Assembly: GCA_022775085.1 (NCBI GenBank)
Contig: JALFJQ010000029.1
Coordinates: 1-40,896 of the forward strand
Source: Clostridiales bacterium
GTDB taxonomy: Bacteria; Bacillota; Clostridia; Oscillospirales; Oscillospiraceae
Length of the DNA: 40,896 bases
Direction: 5' to 3'
Shown: positions 16,895 through 24,777 of the stretch, one piece after another
How positions within the stretch are numbered: position 1 is the stretch's first letter
Layout: each line of letters opens with the position of its first letter
The notes under the pieces: model-generated
What the model was told of the DNA's origin: nothing
What the model saw: the letters and a program-made list of their open reading frames with translations, nothing else
Database searches by the model: none
Translations under genes and position numbers: made by a program

Positions 16895-18847
16895 TTATTC
16901 CCCGGCGGCGACCAGCCGTCCGGATTTGTTTGCCATATACTGCATCAGGATCACAGCGCCCACCAGCAGCATACCCGCCGCGTCGGTGACGAAGCCCGGA
17001 TAAATCAGCAGCAGTCCGCCCGCGGCGCTGACAAGCCGCAGATGCCAGGGAATCGGGCGGTACAGGTAGCCCTCCAGTGCGGCGGATACGCCGAAAATAC
17101 CCACGAGAGAGGTAACACAGATCAGAATCACCTGCCCCACGGTGGTATCAATCAGCAGCATGGCGGGATTCAAGGCAAAGACATAGGGCACAATGAAGGC
17201 CGCGATTGCCAGCTTGGTGGAGGTAAGGGCGGTTTTCATGGGGTTCGCCTGGGCGATGGCCGCGCCCGCATAGGCGGCAAGGGCCACGGGAGGCGTCAGG
17301 TCGGCGACGATGCCGAAGTAGAACACGAAGAAGTGGGCGGCAACGGCGGGAACGCCCATGCGAATCAGGATGGGCGCGCAGGTGGCCGCCATGATGCAGT
17401 AGTTAGCAGTGGTGGGCACGCCCATGCCCAGCACGATGCAGCACAGCATAGTCAAAAACAGCGCGATGATCACCTGACTGCCCGCCAGGGCTACGATGCC
17501 GTTGATCATCATATTGGCAAGGCCGGTCATGGTGATGGTTCCGGCAATGATCCCGGCGATGCCGCAGGCCGCGGCCACGGTGATGGTACCCTGACCGCCG
17601 GCGGCAAGGGCCTCCAGCAGCCGCATGGGGGTGGGCCGGTGGTTCTTGTCAAACATGGATACGAAGATGGCAGCCACAATGGCGATGGCGGCGGCATACT
17701 GGATGCTCTTGGTGCTGCTGCTGACCAGATAGATGAGCAGCACCAGCGGCAGCAGCAGATACACCTGTTTCAGCAGGGGCCGCAGCTTGGGCAGCTCGTC
17801 TTTACGCAGACCCCGCAGGCCGGATTTCTTGGCTTCCAGATGCACCGCGATGAAAATACCCGCAAAGTAGAGCACCGCAGGAAGAATCGCTTTCAGGACG
17901 ATCTGGCTGTAGGGCAGCTGGACGTAGTCCGCCATCAGGAAGGCAGCAGCGCCCATGATGGGGGGCATGATCTGACCGCCGGTGGAGGCAGAGGCCTCAG
18001 CCGCGGCGGCAAACTCCGGCTTGTAGCCGGTTTTCTTCATCAGCGGGATGGTGACGGAGCCGGAGCCAACGGTGTTGGCAACGGAGGAGCCGGAAACCAT
18101 GCCCTCCATGGCGCTGACCACAACAGCCACCTTGGCAGGGCCGCCGGACATCCAGCCCACCGCCGCGTTGGAGATGTTGATGAAGAAGTCCGCAATGCCG
18201 GTGCGCTCCAGAAACGCACCGAAAATGATGAACACAACAATAAATTTGGAGCAGACGTTGATGGGGGTAGAGAGGATGCCCTCCTTGCTGTAGAACAGGT
18301 AGCGCACAATATAATTGAGCTTGCCCCACAGGGTGGGATTGCTCAGGCCCGCGATGAGGGCGTAGGCCAGGAAGCACCCGGCAACGATCAGGATGGGCAG
18401 GCCCACACTCCGGCGGCAAACCTCCGCCAGGGCCAGAATACCGATGAGACCGATGACGATCTGGTAGGGCGCGAACCGGGTGCCCTGCTGGATGATGGCC
18501 ACGGCGTTGAAGGAGAAGTAGAGGAACGCCCCGGTGCCCAGCACCATGGCAAGAATGTCATACCAGGGAATGTGGTTTTTCTTATGATGGGATTTGCTGG
18601 CGGGGAACACCAGAAAGCCAAGGAATACGATCCACGCGACAAACGTGGTCAGGCGCAGCTCCTCCAGCCAGCTGGCAAACAGGGTGACATACAGGCAGAA
18701 CAGGGAAAACGCCGCCAGTACGCAGTTCACAGCGATGCGGGGCTTTCCCTCCCAGATCCGGACGTTGGACTCCTGGTCAAATTTTTTCATGACCGCTTCC
18801 AGGTCCATGGGTTCTTTCTGCTTGGTTTTTTTCTTGAACAATGCCAT
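16895..18847 (-). CDS. TRAP transporter fused 4TM/12TM permease (TAXI type)
   Basis: This is the membrane part of a tripartite ATP-independent transporter that uses an ion gradient to import substrate delivered by a binding protein. The 650 residues are almost wholly hydrophobic, with a basic cytosolic N-terminus (ALFKKKTKQ). The fusion of small and large subunits is the usual form in TAXI systems. Conserved patches include MPPIMGAAAFLMADY, GMGVPTTANYCIMAA and LTPPVALAAYAGAAIA. The start at 18847 follows GGAAGGAG; an in-frame ATG 42 bases upstream lacks a site. It follows the binding-protein gene on the same strand, separated by repeats and hairpins. The substrate is unknown; characterised relatives take organic acids or glutamate. 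Confidence 0.93.
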   Translation of the reverse strand: MALFKKKTKQKEPMDLEAVMKKFDQESNVRIWEGKPRIAVNCVLAAFSLFCLYVTLFASWLEELRLTTFVAWIVFLGFLVFPASKSHHKKNHIPWYDILAMVLGTGAFLYFSFNAVAIIQQGTRFAPYQIVIGLIGILALAEVCRRSVGLPILIVAGCFLAYALIAGLSNPTLWGKLNYIVRYLFYSKEGILSTPINVCSKFIVVFIIFGAFLERTGIADFFINISNAAVGWMSGGPAKVAVVVSAMEGMVSGSSVANTVGSGSVTIPLMKKTGYKPEFAAAAEASASTGGQIMPPIMGAAAFLMADYVQLPYSQIVLKAILPAVLYFAGIFIAVHLEAKKSGLRGLRKDELPKLRPLLKQVYLLLPLVLLIYLVSSSTKSIQYAAAIAIVAAIFVSMFDKNHRPTPMRLLEALAAGGQGTITVAAACGIAGIIAGTITMTGLANMMINGIVALAGSQVIIALFLTMLCCIVLGMGVPTTANYCIMAATCAPILIRMGVPAVAAHFFVFYFGIVADLTPPVALAAYAGAAIAQANPMKTALTSTKLAIAAFIVPYVFALNPAMLLIDTTVGQVILICVTSLVGIFGVSAALEGYLYRPIPWHLRLVSAAGGLLLIYPGFVTDAAGMLLVGAVILMQYMANKSGRLVAAGE

Positions 18848-18933
18848 TTTCAGTCTCCTTCCAAATATTTCTCTGACGCGGGCTGCCACACCGCGCGGTG
18901 TGATTTTGTGTAGTGTTGTACAGAAAAGTGAAA

Positions 18934-19168
18934 AATTGGAATTTGCGGGGATGCCCCCGCGGGCAATGCGTGCGGGGGCGGTTTGGTATCGTTACACCAT
19001 TGGGTACCGCTCGGTATCGTTACCCAGTACCGTAGGTGCAGTCAAATTGGAATTTGGCGGGGATGCCCCCGCGGGCAATGCGTGCACAGGCAGTTCATAA
19101 TCGCAGCGCCATTGGGTACCGCTCGGTATCGTTACCCAGTACCGTAGGTGCAGTCAAATTGGAATTTG
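18934..19168. repeat. Two tandem copies of family D repeat
   Basis: Two units about 112 bases long follow one another. Each contains GGGGATGCCCCCGCGGGCAA, CCATTGGGTACCGCTCGGTA and CCGTAGGTGCAGTCAAATTG. Inverted or partial relatives lie at 6785-6886, 21530-21625 and 23915-23975. They stand between the binding-protein and permease genes. Confidence 0.8.
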
Positions 19169-19183
19169 TCTGTCTACAGGGCT

Positions 19184-19269
19184 GGGGAAAAGCTCCCCCA
19201 TGGCGCGGGGGCTTTTCCTCTGCCCTGCATTATTCGCGAACAGGCTGCGGCGAATTGCTCGCCGCAGCC
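19184..19269 (-). terminator. Two strong hairpins between TRAP binding protein and permease
   Basis: 19243-19269 pairs GGCTGCGGCGA with TCGCCGCAGCC (11 bp); 19184-19218 pairs GGAAAAGC plus a C-rich arm with its complement. On the minus strand they follow the binding-protein gene. They probably stabilise or end most transcripts, giving more binding protein than permease. Confidence 0.55.
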
Positions 19270-19294
19270 AACGTGCGTTTCTGTCAAACCGTGC

Positions 19295-20266
19295 TTACTT
19301 GGTCTCCACGGTGACGCCCTTTTCGGCGTAGTACTTGGCGGCGCCGGCGTGGAAGGGAGCGGACATACCGGAGGTTGCGTTCTCAACGCTCAGCTCCTTG
19401 CCCTTGCCGTTCTCGGCGGCGATGGCGTCCACGTTGTCGAAGATGGCCTTGGTCAGGTTGTACACATCGTCGTCGCTGGCGGAAGCGGAGACGATCAGGG
19501 TGGCCTTCACGGTGACGGTGGTCACATCCGCATCCTGGCCATTATAGGTACCGGCGGGAATGCTGTAGGTGGTGTAGAAGGGGCAGTCAGCCATCAGCTT
19601 GTCGGCGACAGCGCCGTCGATGGGCACCAGATATGCGTCATTGGTGGTGCACAGCTCGGTGATGGCGGCAGTGGGAGCACCAGCCACGATGAAAGCGGCG
19701 TCGATCTTGCCGTCCTTCAGAGCGTCAGTGCTGTCCGCGAAGCTCTGGTACTGGGGCTTGATGTCATTCTCGGTCAGACCGGCGGCGGTGAGCACGTCCA
19801 TGGCGTTGAAGTAAACGCCGGAGCCGGGGGCGCCGATGGAGACGCTCTTGCCTGCCAGGTCAGCGACAGACTTGATGTTGGGATCCATGGTAATGAGCTG
19901 AACGGCCTCAGCATACAGGCCGCCCACCACCCGGAAGTCGTTGATGGCACCGGTGCTCTCGAAGGAGCGGGTGCCTGCCCAGGCGTAAGCCATAACATCG
20001 GACTGCACGGTGCCCAGCTGGTAGTCGCCGGAGTCGATGGATTCAATATTAGCCTTGGAACCGTCGGTAGAAACCACGTTCACCTCGATGCCCGCCTTAT
20101 CTTTGATGTACTGTCCCAGCACACCGCCGAAGGCGTAGTAGGTGCCGGAGGTGCCGCCGGTGCCCATGGTCATCTTGGTCGCGGCTTTGGTCCCGCCGCA
20201 GGCTGCCAGAAGAGTCACTGCCATGATAGCTGCCAGAACGATGGAGAGAGTCTTCTTCATTTTCAT
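19295..20266 (-). CDS. TAXI-family TRAP solute-binding lipoprotein
   Basis: The extracellular receptor of the TRAP system. The 323 residues start with a lipoprotein signal ending in LLAAC, so Cys23 would be lipidated. The mature protein begins the TAXI fold with MTMGTGGTSGTYYAFGGVLG, and contains the family's ESIDSGDYQLGTVQSD and APGSGVYFNAMDVL regions. AAGGAGG lies eight bases before the ATG. It is first in its operon, with a promoter at 20317-20344. The substrate is not evident. Confidence 0.94.
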   Translation of the reverse strand: MKMKKTLSIVLAAIMAVTLLAACGGTKAATKMTMGTGGTSGTYYAFGGVLGQYIKDKAGIEVNVVSTDGSKANIESIDSGDYQLGTVQSDVMAYAWAGTRSFESTGAINDFRVVGGLYAEAVQLITMDPNIKSVADLAGKSVSIGAPGSGVYFNAMDVLTAAGLTENDIKPQYQSFADSTDALKDGKIDAAFIVAGAPTAAITELCTTNDAYLVPIDGAVADKLMADCPFYTTYSIPAGTYNGQDADVTTVTVKATLIVSASASDDDVYNLTKAIFDNVDAIAAENGKGKELSVENATSGMSAPFHAGAAKYYAEKGVTVETK

Positions 20267-20316
20267 TGTCTTTTCCTCCTTGTGTTCTCCGCTTCTGCGG
20301 AGTGAGTGATGGTTGC

Positions 20317-20344
20317 ATTATATCATGAATTTGCAATTTTGCAA
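20317..20344 (-). promoter_or_regulatory. Sigma-A promoter for the TRAP operon
   Basis: Minus-strand TTGCAA, 16 bases, TATAAT. Confidence 0.75.
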
Positions 20345-20628
20345 GTTATAAATTGCATCGCCCCCCTTGCGGCCCCTGCTTTTCCCGTTGATTCAGCGAA
20401 TTCTCTGCGATTTTTGACGGTGAATTATTCATAAATTCAAATTGGCATTCACTGGAAAGCGCCTATCTTTGTGCAATGTCGCCATCCGACTTTAATTTAC
20501 GGGTTTTATTTTACTGCATTCCTCCAAAAATGTTCCTGCACGGCGGAAAAACGTATTTTTCAGGCGGATAGGCCAGAAAAATACCCCTTACCGGCAGCCG
20601 CTTGGCCGTCAGCAGGGGCACACATTGC
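20345..20628. other. Non-coding gap with a small palindrome
   Basis: No gene is supported between the TRAP promoter and the NuoE-like gene. 20421-20431 is a perfect palindrome TGAATTATTCA with a further ATTCA-like half site nearby, about 77 bases upstream of the TRAP -35. It could be an operator of ArgR-like type, but one site is weak evidence. Confidence 0.3.
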
Positions 20629-21051
20629 CTATTTTTGTTCCATCAGCCGCCGGATCAGAGCCTTGTCCGCCTTGTGATACAGCATGCCGTCCCAGCGCAG
20701 GTTAGGGCCTTTTCCGCACAGGCGCATACAGCCCACCCGCTTCACGCTCACGCCTCTGGGCGCAATTTTCTCTGCATAGTCCGCAAGAAACGCGGATTTT
20801 CCGCAGTTCGGCCCGGCGCACAGCTCCATGCAGTGCCCGCCGGCCAGCCGCAGGCTGGGGATCCGCCGGATGAGGGCCAGCACCAGCGGCTCCCTGATGC
20901 CGTAATAATCCGCGATTTTTGCCGGAGTGCCCGCCGGAATACAGCCGTTTTCCTTCTGAATCTCTTTCAGCAGGGAGATCAGCGCGTTCTGGTCTCCCGG
21001 CGCGCCCTGACGGTGATAGTAGTCCAGTGCTTCGTCCAAATTCCATTCCAT
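20629..21051 (-). CDS. Orphan NuoE-like thioredoxin-fold [2Fe-2S] protein
   Basis: The 140 residues resemble the NuoE/HndA/HydC subunit of NADH-linked dehydrogenases and hydrogenases. The N-terminal helical part has ISLLKEIQKENGCIPAGTP, matching the NuoE bundle. The [2Fe-2S] ligands should be Cys78 and Cys83 (CAGPNC) and Cys108 and Cys112 (CMRLC). The start at 21051 follows GGAGG by seven bases; an in-frame ATG 24 bases upstream has no site. No NuoF or hydrogenase partner gene is nearby, so it may be an electron carrier working with a subunit encoded elsewhere. Confidence 0.85.
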   Translation of the reverse strand: MEWNLDEALDYYHRQGAPGDQNALISLLKEIQKENGCIPAGTPAKIADYYGIREPLVLALIRRIPSLRLAGGHCMELCAGPNCGKSAFLADYAEKIAPRGVSVKRVGCMRLCGKGPNLRWDGMLYHKADKALIRRLMEQK

Positions 21052-21074
21052 ATTTGTTCCTCCGCTTACAGACA

Positions 21075-21099
21075 CGCCCCGGCAGACTCTGCCGGGGCG
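21075..21099 (-). promoter_or_regulatory. Leader hairpin of the NuoE-like gene
   Basis: CGCCCCGGCAG pairs with CTGCCGGGGCG (11 bp, three-base loop) in the 5' leader, directly before the ribosome site. No T-run follows, so an mRNA-stability or translational role is more likely than termination. Confidence 0.5.
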
Positions 21100-21111
21100 C
21101 TCAACAAACTT

Positions 21112-21140
21112 ATTATAGCACGGCAGCCTGACACAGTCAA
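21112..21140 (-). promoter_or_regulatory. Sigma-A promoter of the NuoE-like gene
   Basis: Minus-strand TTGACT, 17 bases, TATAAT. Confidence 0.8.
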
Positions 21141-21215
21141 ATCTTTTCTTGCTTCAAATCTTATTTTCTCCCATTTGCACGGAAGAAACAGGACTTTTTT
21201 AGGAAAGTTTCCATC

Positions 21216-21510
21216 TTGCATTTTGAAAATTAAGGTGGTACTATATAGCTACAAAGAGGTGATACCAATGATCTAGTTCACCCCAGATTCCCATGAAAAA
21301 CGGAATCGAAAGACGGATCTCACCTTATCTTCCGATAACATAAATTTCTTGGAAACCATACTATAGGAATTGAGACGGAAGCAATTCAAAATAATGAACA
21401 GAGATCGCGTCTTAGTTAAAGAAATGGAGGTTACCCAATGATTGACCCCTACTGTTCCATGAAATAACCCCCGGCAGCTACCGAAGGATGGAGTTGACCG
21501 GGGGTTATTT
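21216..21510 (+). other. Possible small-RNA or relic type I toxin locus
   Basis: A plus-strand promoter (TTGCAT at 21216, 17 bases, TACTAT at 21239) is followed by a good ribosome site and start (AGAGGTGATACCAATG) whose frame stops after two codons. Further on, a short open frame ends ...NRDRVLVKEMEVTQ near 21440. A strong hairpin (AAATAACCCCCGG at 21462-21474 with 21498-21510) closes the unit. On the opposite strand TTGAAT, 18 bases, TATAGT could start an antisense RNA around 21360. This layout recalls Firmicute type I toxin-antitoxin loci with the toxin frame broken, but no full toxin is readable. The base composition is more AT-rich than its neighbours. Confidence 0.35.
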
Positions 21511-21529
21511 CTGCGGCGAGTCGCCGCTG

Positions 21530-21716
21530 ACAATGCGTTACGGACGCTGGGCCGCAGGGCGGCCTGCCAATGCGTGCGCAAGCTGGTATAGATTCGTTAC
21601 ACCATTGGGTACCGCTCGGTATCGTTCTCTCGTGGCAGCGAGAGGCTTTTTTTGTCCATAATGGGCGTTGCCCTCCACACGACGCAGTTTCCCCCGGCGG
21701 AAATCCGCCGGGGGCG
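21530..21716. repeat. Partial family D repeat and two hairpins
   Basis: 21530-21625 carries family D pieces (CCATTGGGTACCGCTCGGTA). 21627-21650 is a small CTCTCG stem followed by seven T, a plus-strand terminator shape. 21691-21714 is an 11-bp stem (CCCCCGGCGGA and complement), placed to be the end of the minus-strand nitroreductase transcript. No gene is present. Confidence 0.6.
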
Positions 21717-21732
21717 TTGTTATAGGAACGAT

Positions 21733-22599
21733 TTACACAGCACAGGAAGCAACTGCGCTGTACCCCTCGGGCAGGGCGAGCTGCTTGGCATCGGTGCCCA
21801 GCTTCCAAGTAACCTTACCCGCCCAGGCGGAGGCCGCGGCGGCAAAGTGGAGCATGACAACGCCGAGGCTCAGCTTGCCGTCGATTTCCGTATTGTACTC
21901 GTCGGGACGGCTGACCAGCACCACCTGACCGTCGGAAATCACAAAGCCATAGGCCTGACGGTTTAAGTAGCTGGGAGACAGGGACGCGGCGTAGAAGGCC
22001 TCCCACAGCATATCATCGTAGAAGCCGATGTGCTTGTCCACGCCCTTGGTTTCTCCCCAGGCATTCAGGAACACCATGTCGCTGACAGGACGCTTGGGGT
22101 CAAAATAGTGCCGCTTGGCACTGATGTCCACATTGGACATGCTGAGAATGTTGAAGCGCATCCGCTTTCTGGCCTTCTGGGGATAGCCAAAGGCGGCGAT
22201 GGCGGCGACCTCCAAAGGCGAATCAATGCCCAGAGCCGCCTTGACGGCCTTGCTGTCGGTGAAGGTCAGCCAGCAGGAGCCGAGGCCCATGTCCTCCAGC
22301 TTCAGCACCAGATCCTCCATCATGTAGCCCGCGTTCTCATAGGCAAGCTCCGCTTTTTCGGACAGCAGCACCAGATACTGGGGTGCGCCCACCAGGAACT
22401 CGTTGTAGCCCGCCGCGCCCTCCAAGGCCTGACGGGTGTTGTCACCGAAGATCCACAGCTCCGTGGCAATGTCCGGCACCAGGCGCTGGCAGGAATTCTG
22501 ATAGTAGCCTTCCAGTTCGGCGCAGACGGCCTCCCCCACCTTCTTATCCGTAAACTGACGGGCAGACTTTCTGTTCTGAATCAACGCGTTGTAATCCAT
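21733..22599 (-). CDS. Nitroreductase-family flavoprotein
   Basis: A predicted FMN-dependent NAD(P)H oxidoreductase of the nitroreductase superfamily. The N-terminal IQNRKSARQFTDKKV is the usual FMN-binding RRS/T-type start. GYMMEDLVLKLEDMGLGSCWL matches the central helix and strand of the fold. The 288 residues are longer than single-domain enzymes (about 200), because the C-terminal half (from about 175) forms a second similar segment, as in the TM1586-like group. GAGGGGG precedes the ATG. The substrate is not predictable. Confidence 0.85.
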   Translation of the reverse strand: MDYNALIQNRKSARQFTDKKVGEAVCAELEGYYQNSCQRLVPDIATELWIFGDNTRQALEGAAGYNEFLVGAPQYLVLLSEKAELAYENAGYMMEDLVLKLEDMGLGSCWLTFTDSKAVKAALGIDSPLEVAAIAAFGYPQKARKRMRFNILSMSNVDISAKRHYFDPKRPVSDMVFLNAWGETKGVDKHIGFYDDMLWEAFYAASLSPSYLNRQAYGFVISDGQVVLVSRPDEYNTEIDGKLSLGVVMLHFAAAASAWAGKVTWKLGTDAKQLALPEGYSAVASCAV

Positions 22600-22670
22600 G
22601 GTTATTCCCCCTCAAAAGATTTGGCATTTGTCAATTTTCATAAAATCATCCCGATTGTATATTTGTTTTC

Positions 22671-22699
22671 AGTATAGCGTAAACCAAATTCTCTGTCAA
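22671..22699 (-). promoter_or_regulatory. Sigma-A promoter for the nitroreductase gene
   Basis: Minus-strand TTGACA, 17 bases, TATACT, with a perfect -35. Confidence 0.85.
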
Positions 22700-22722
22700 G
22701 GCTTCCAAATCTTTTTTCTTCC

Positions 22723-22751
22723 TTGCGCAAGCGGGTGAGAAAGAGTATAAT
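22723..22751 (+). promoter_or_regulatory. Sigma-A promoter for the PTS-IIC-like gene
   Basis: TTGCGC, 17 bases, TATAAT. It is divergent from the nitroreductase promoter, with 23 bases between their -35 boxes. Confidence 0.75.
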
Positions 22752-22783
22752 GCAGGCATTATACAGAAAAGGAAGTTTTACTT

Positions 22784-23890
22784 ATGGACAAATGGAAGAA
22801 ATTTCTTGCCCGGAAGGATGTGGTCTTCACCCTCCAGCGCTACGGCATCGACGCCCTCGGGGCTATGGCCCAGGGTCTGTTCTGCACGCTGCTGGTGGGC
22901 ACCATCCTCAACACCATCGGTCAGCAGTTCGGCATTGCCTTTTTGCAGAACGCCATTGTCACCATCGGCTCCGGTGAGGGCGCGGTGAAGTACACCATCG
23001 GCGGTCTGTGCTCCGCCATGGTCGGCCCCGGCATCGCGGTGGCCATCGGCTTTGCCCTGCACTGCCCGTCGCTGGTGCTGTTCTCCCTGATCCCCGTGGG
23101 CTTCGCCGCCAACGCCATGGGCGGTGCAGGAGGCCCCCTGTCCGTGTACTTCGTGGCCATCGTGGCTGCCGAGTGCGGCAAGCTGGTTTCTAAGGAGACC
23201 AGGATCGACATTCTCGTGACCCCCATCGTCACGGTGCTGGTGGGCATTCTGGTTGCCGATCTGGTGGCCGCTCCCATTGGCGCTGCGGCGGCGGCTGTGG
23301 GCACCTTCGTCCGCTGGGCCACTGTCCTGCAGCCCTTCTTCATGGGCATTCTGGTTTCCGTGGTCATCGGCGTTGCCCTGACCCTGCCCATCTCCTCCGC
23401 CGCCATCTGCGCGGCCCTGAGCCTGACCGGGCTTGCCGGCGGCGCGGCGGTTGCCGGCTGCTGCGCCCAGATGGTGGGCTTCGCCGTCATGAGCTTCAAG
23501 GAAAATCGCTGGGGCGGCTTGGTTGCTCAGGGTGTGGGCACCAGTATGCTGCAAATGCCCAACATTGTGAAGAACCCCAAGATCTGGATTCCTCCCACGC
23601 TGGCTTCCGCCATCACAGGACCCTTGGCCACGTGCCTGTTTAAGCTGGAAATGAACGGCGCAGCAGTGTCCTCCGGCATGGGCACCTGCGGCTTCGTGGG
23701 TCAGATCGGCGTATACACCGGCTGGGTCAATGATGTGGCTTCCGGTGCGAAAGCCGCCATCACCGGCATGGACTGGGCCGGAATGGTGCTGATCTGCTTC
23801 GTGCTGCCCGCTGTGCTCAGCTGGGTGTTCTGCGAGGTTCTGCGCAAAAAGGGCTGGATCAAGGAAAACGATCTGAAGCTGGATCTGTAA
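22784..23890 (+). CDS. PTS_EIIC_2 / PfoR-like membrane protein
   Basis: The 368 residues form about ten hydrophobic segments with many Gly and Ala and match the PTS_EIIC_2 family, which includes PfoR, named in Clostridium perfringens as a toxin regulator but more likely a transporter. Conserved patches are LQRYGIDALGAMAQGLF, GGLCSAMVGPGIAVAIGFA, TLPISSAAICAALSLTG and GMGTCGFVGQIG. There are no PTS IIA or IIB domains or neighbours, so phosphotransfer-dependent sugar uptake is doubtful. AAGGAAG precedes the ATG. It is monocistronic, with its own promoter and terminator. Confidence 0.85.
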   Translation: MDKWKKFLARKDVVFTLQRYGIDALGAMAQGLFCTLLVGTILNTIGQQFGIAFLQNAIVTIGSGEGAVKYTIGGLCSAMVGPGIAVAIGFALHCPSLVLFSLIPVGFAANAMGGAGGPLSVYFVAIVAAECGKLVSKETRIDILVTPIVTVLVGILVADLVAAPIGAAAAAVGTFVRWATVLQPFFMGILVSVVIGVALTLPISSAAICAALSLTGLAGGAAVAGCCAQMVGFAVMSFKENRWGGLVAQGVGTSMLQMPNIVKNPKIWIPPTLASAITGPLATCLFKLEMNGAAVSSGMGTCGFVGQIGVYTGWVNDVASGAKAAITGMDWAGMVLICFVLPAVLSWVFCEVLRKKGWIKENDLKLDL

Positions 23891-23914
23891 GGCGGCAGTG
23901 CCGCCAGCCAGTGC

Positions 23915-23975
23915 GTTACGAACCGGGTCTATTGACCAACACCATTGGGTGGGTGGCTCGGTATCGATCCATGAT
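23915..23975. repeat. Degenerate family D fragment
   Basis: CAGTGCGTTACGAACCGGGT, then ACACCATTGGGTGGGTGGCT and CTCGGTATCGAT are diverged pieces of the repeat seen whole at 18934-19168. Confidence 0.55.
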
Positions 23976-23986
23976 ACAATACGTTA

Positions 23987-24007
23987 GGGAGGGGCCATGC
24001 CCCTCCC
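23987..24007. terminator. Terminator between convergent genes
   Basis: GGGAGGGGC and GCCCCTCCC form a 9-bp stem; GTTTTCCTT follows on the plus strand. It ends the PTS-IIC-like transcript and may also act on the converging gene. Confidence 0.8.
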
Positions 24008-24014
24008 GTTTTCC

Positions 24015-24443
24015 TTATCTTCCAAAGATTCTGGTTACATTCGCCAGAGACTGGGTGACTGCCGACAAGTCCTGAATGGCCTTGTTCAGCGCGTCAAAAT
24101 CGATGCCGTTCAGCTTTTCCATGGTAGCTTCCATGCTCTGCTGCCCGGTGGTCACCAGGCCGTCCACATTGGATACCATACCCTGCAGATCCACCTGAGA
24201 CAGCTGATAGGAGGTCTGTTCCAGGTAATCCAGCACCGTGCCCACCTGATTCACCGCGTCCTGTGCCTGTCCCAAAATGGCATTGATCTGCGGCATCAGC
24301 TTCATCACCGCGCAGGTGAGCACCACGATGCACACCGCGCACACCAGCACCAGGGCAGTACGGGCATATCCCGAATATGTCTGCATCCGGCTGTTTTTCT
24401 CGATTTTCCGCAATAGCTCCAGAGTATCCTTGCTTTCTTCCAT
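24015..24443 (-). CDS. Membrane-anchored coiled-coil protein, function unknown
   Basis: I do not recognise a family. The 142 residues have a charged cytosolic N-terminus (MEESKDTLELLRKIEKNSR), one membrane segment at about 29-48 (TALVLVCAVCIVVLTCAVMK), and an external helical region with heptad-like leucine, valine and methionine spacing to the end. There are no enzyme motifs. GGGGAAA lies before the ATG. It is a single gene between two terminators or repeats. It resembles small envelope-spanning scaffold proteins in general form only. Confidence 0.7.
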   Translation of the reverse strand: MEESKDTLELLRKIEKNSRMQTYSGYARTALVLVCAVCIVVLTCAVMKLMPQINAILGQAQDAVNQVGTVLDYLEQTSYQLSQVDLQGMVSNVDGLVTTGQQSMEATMEKLNGIDFDALNKAIQDLSAVTQSLANVTRIFGR

Positions 24444-24483
24444 TTTCCCCAGCGACCTTTCTTATGTTTTCGACTTGGCAACG

Positions 24484-24648
24484 AAAAAGCCTTCCCCCTC
24501 GGGGAAGGTGGCCGAGCGCCAGCGAGGTCGGATGAGGCTGTACGCAGTCACGATTTCGCTGAATGCCCGAACAAAGCGTAGGCTGCTGCCGCACCTCATC
24601 CGTCACGGCTACGCCGTGCCACCTTCCCCAAAGGGGAAGGCTTTTTTC
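24484..24648. repeat. Inverted-repeat interspersed element (family E)
   Basis: Outer arms AAAAAGCCTTCCCC and GGGGAAGGCTTTTTT bound 165 bases with further inner pairing (GGTCGGATGAGG with CCTCATCC). The form matches MITE-like elements, and the ends could act as terminators in both directions. No gene is inside. Confidence 0.75.
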
Positions 24649-24709
24649 GCCCTGCATTGTCCATACTACCATATCTGACAGCCGAAAGCAACCGATATTC
24701 TCCCGGGAA

Positions 24710-24738
24710 TTGACATTCGACTCCCAATCATGTATAGT
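24710..24738 (+). promoter_or_regulatory. Sigma-A promoter for the alanine symporter
   Basis: TTGACA, 17 bases, TATAGT, about 40 bases before the TTG start. Confidence 0.85.
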
Positions 24739-24777
24739 TATGCCATATTTTTGACATCAATATGAGGAGGAGATTCT

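Noticed and set aside
16778..18913. Long plus-strand frame opposite the TRAP permease
   Set aside because: Histidine- and glycine-rich shadow of a membrane-protein gene, without a start signal.
18934..19168. CRISPR array
   Set aside because: Only two units of about 112 bases, with no short spacers and no cas genes.
20421..20431. ArgR operator upstream of the TRAP genes
   Set aside because: A single 11-base palindrome is too little; kept only as a note in the gap entry.
22784..23890. Complete PTS sugar uptake system
   Set aside because: No IIA or IIB domains or genes are nearby; only the IIC-like membrane part is there.
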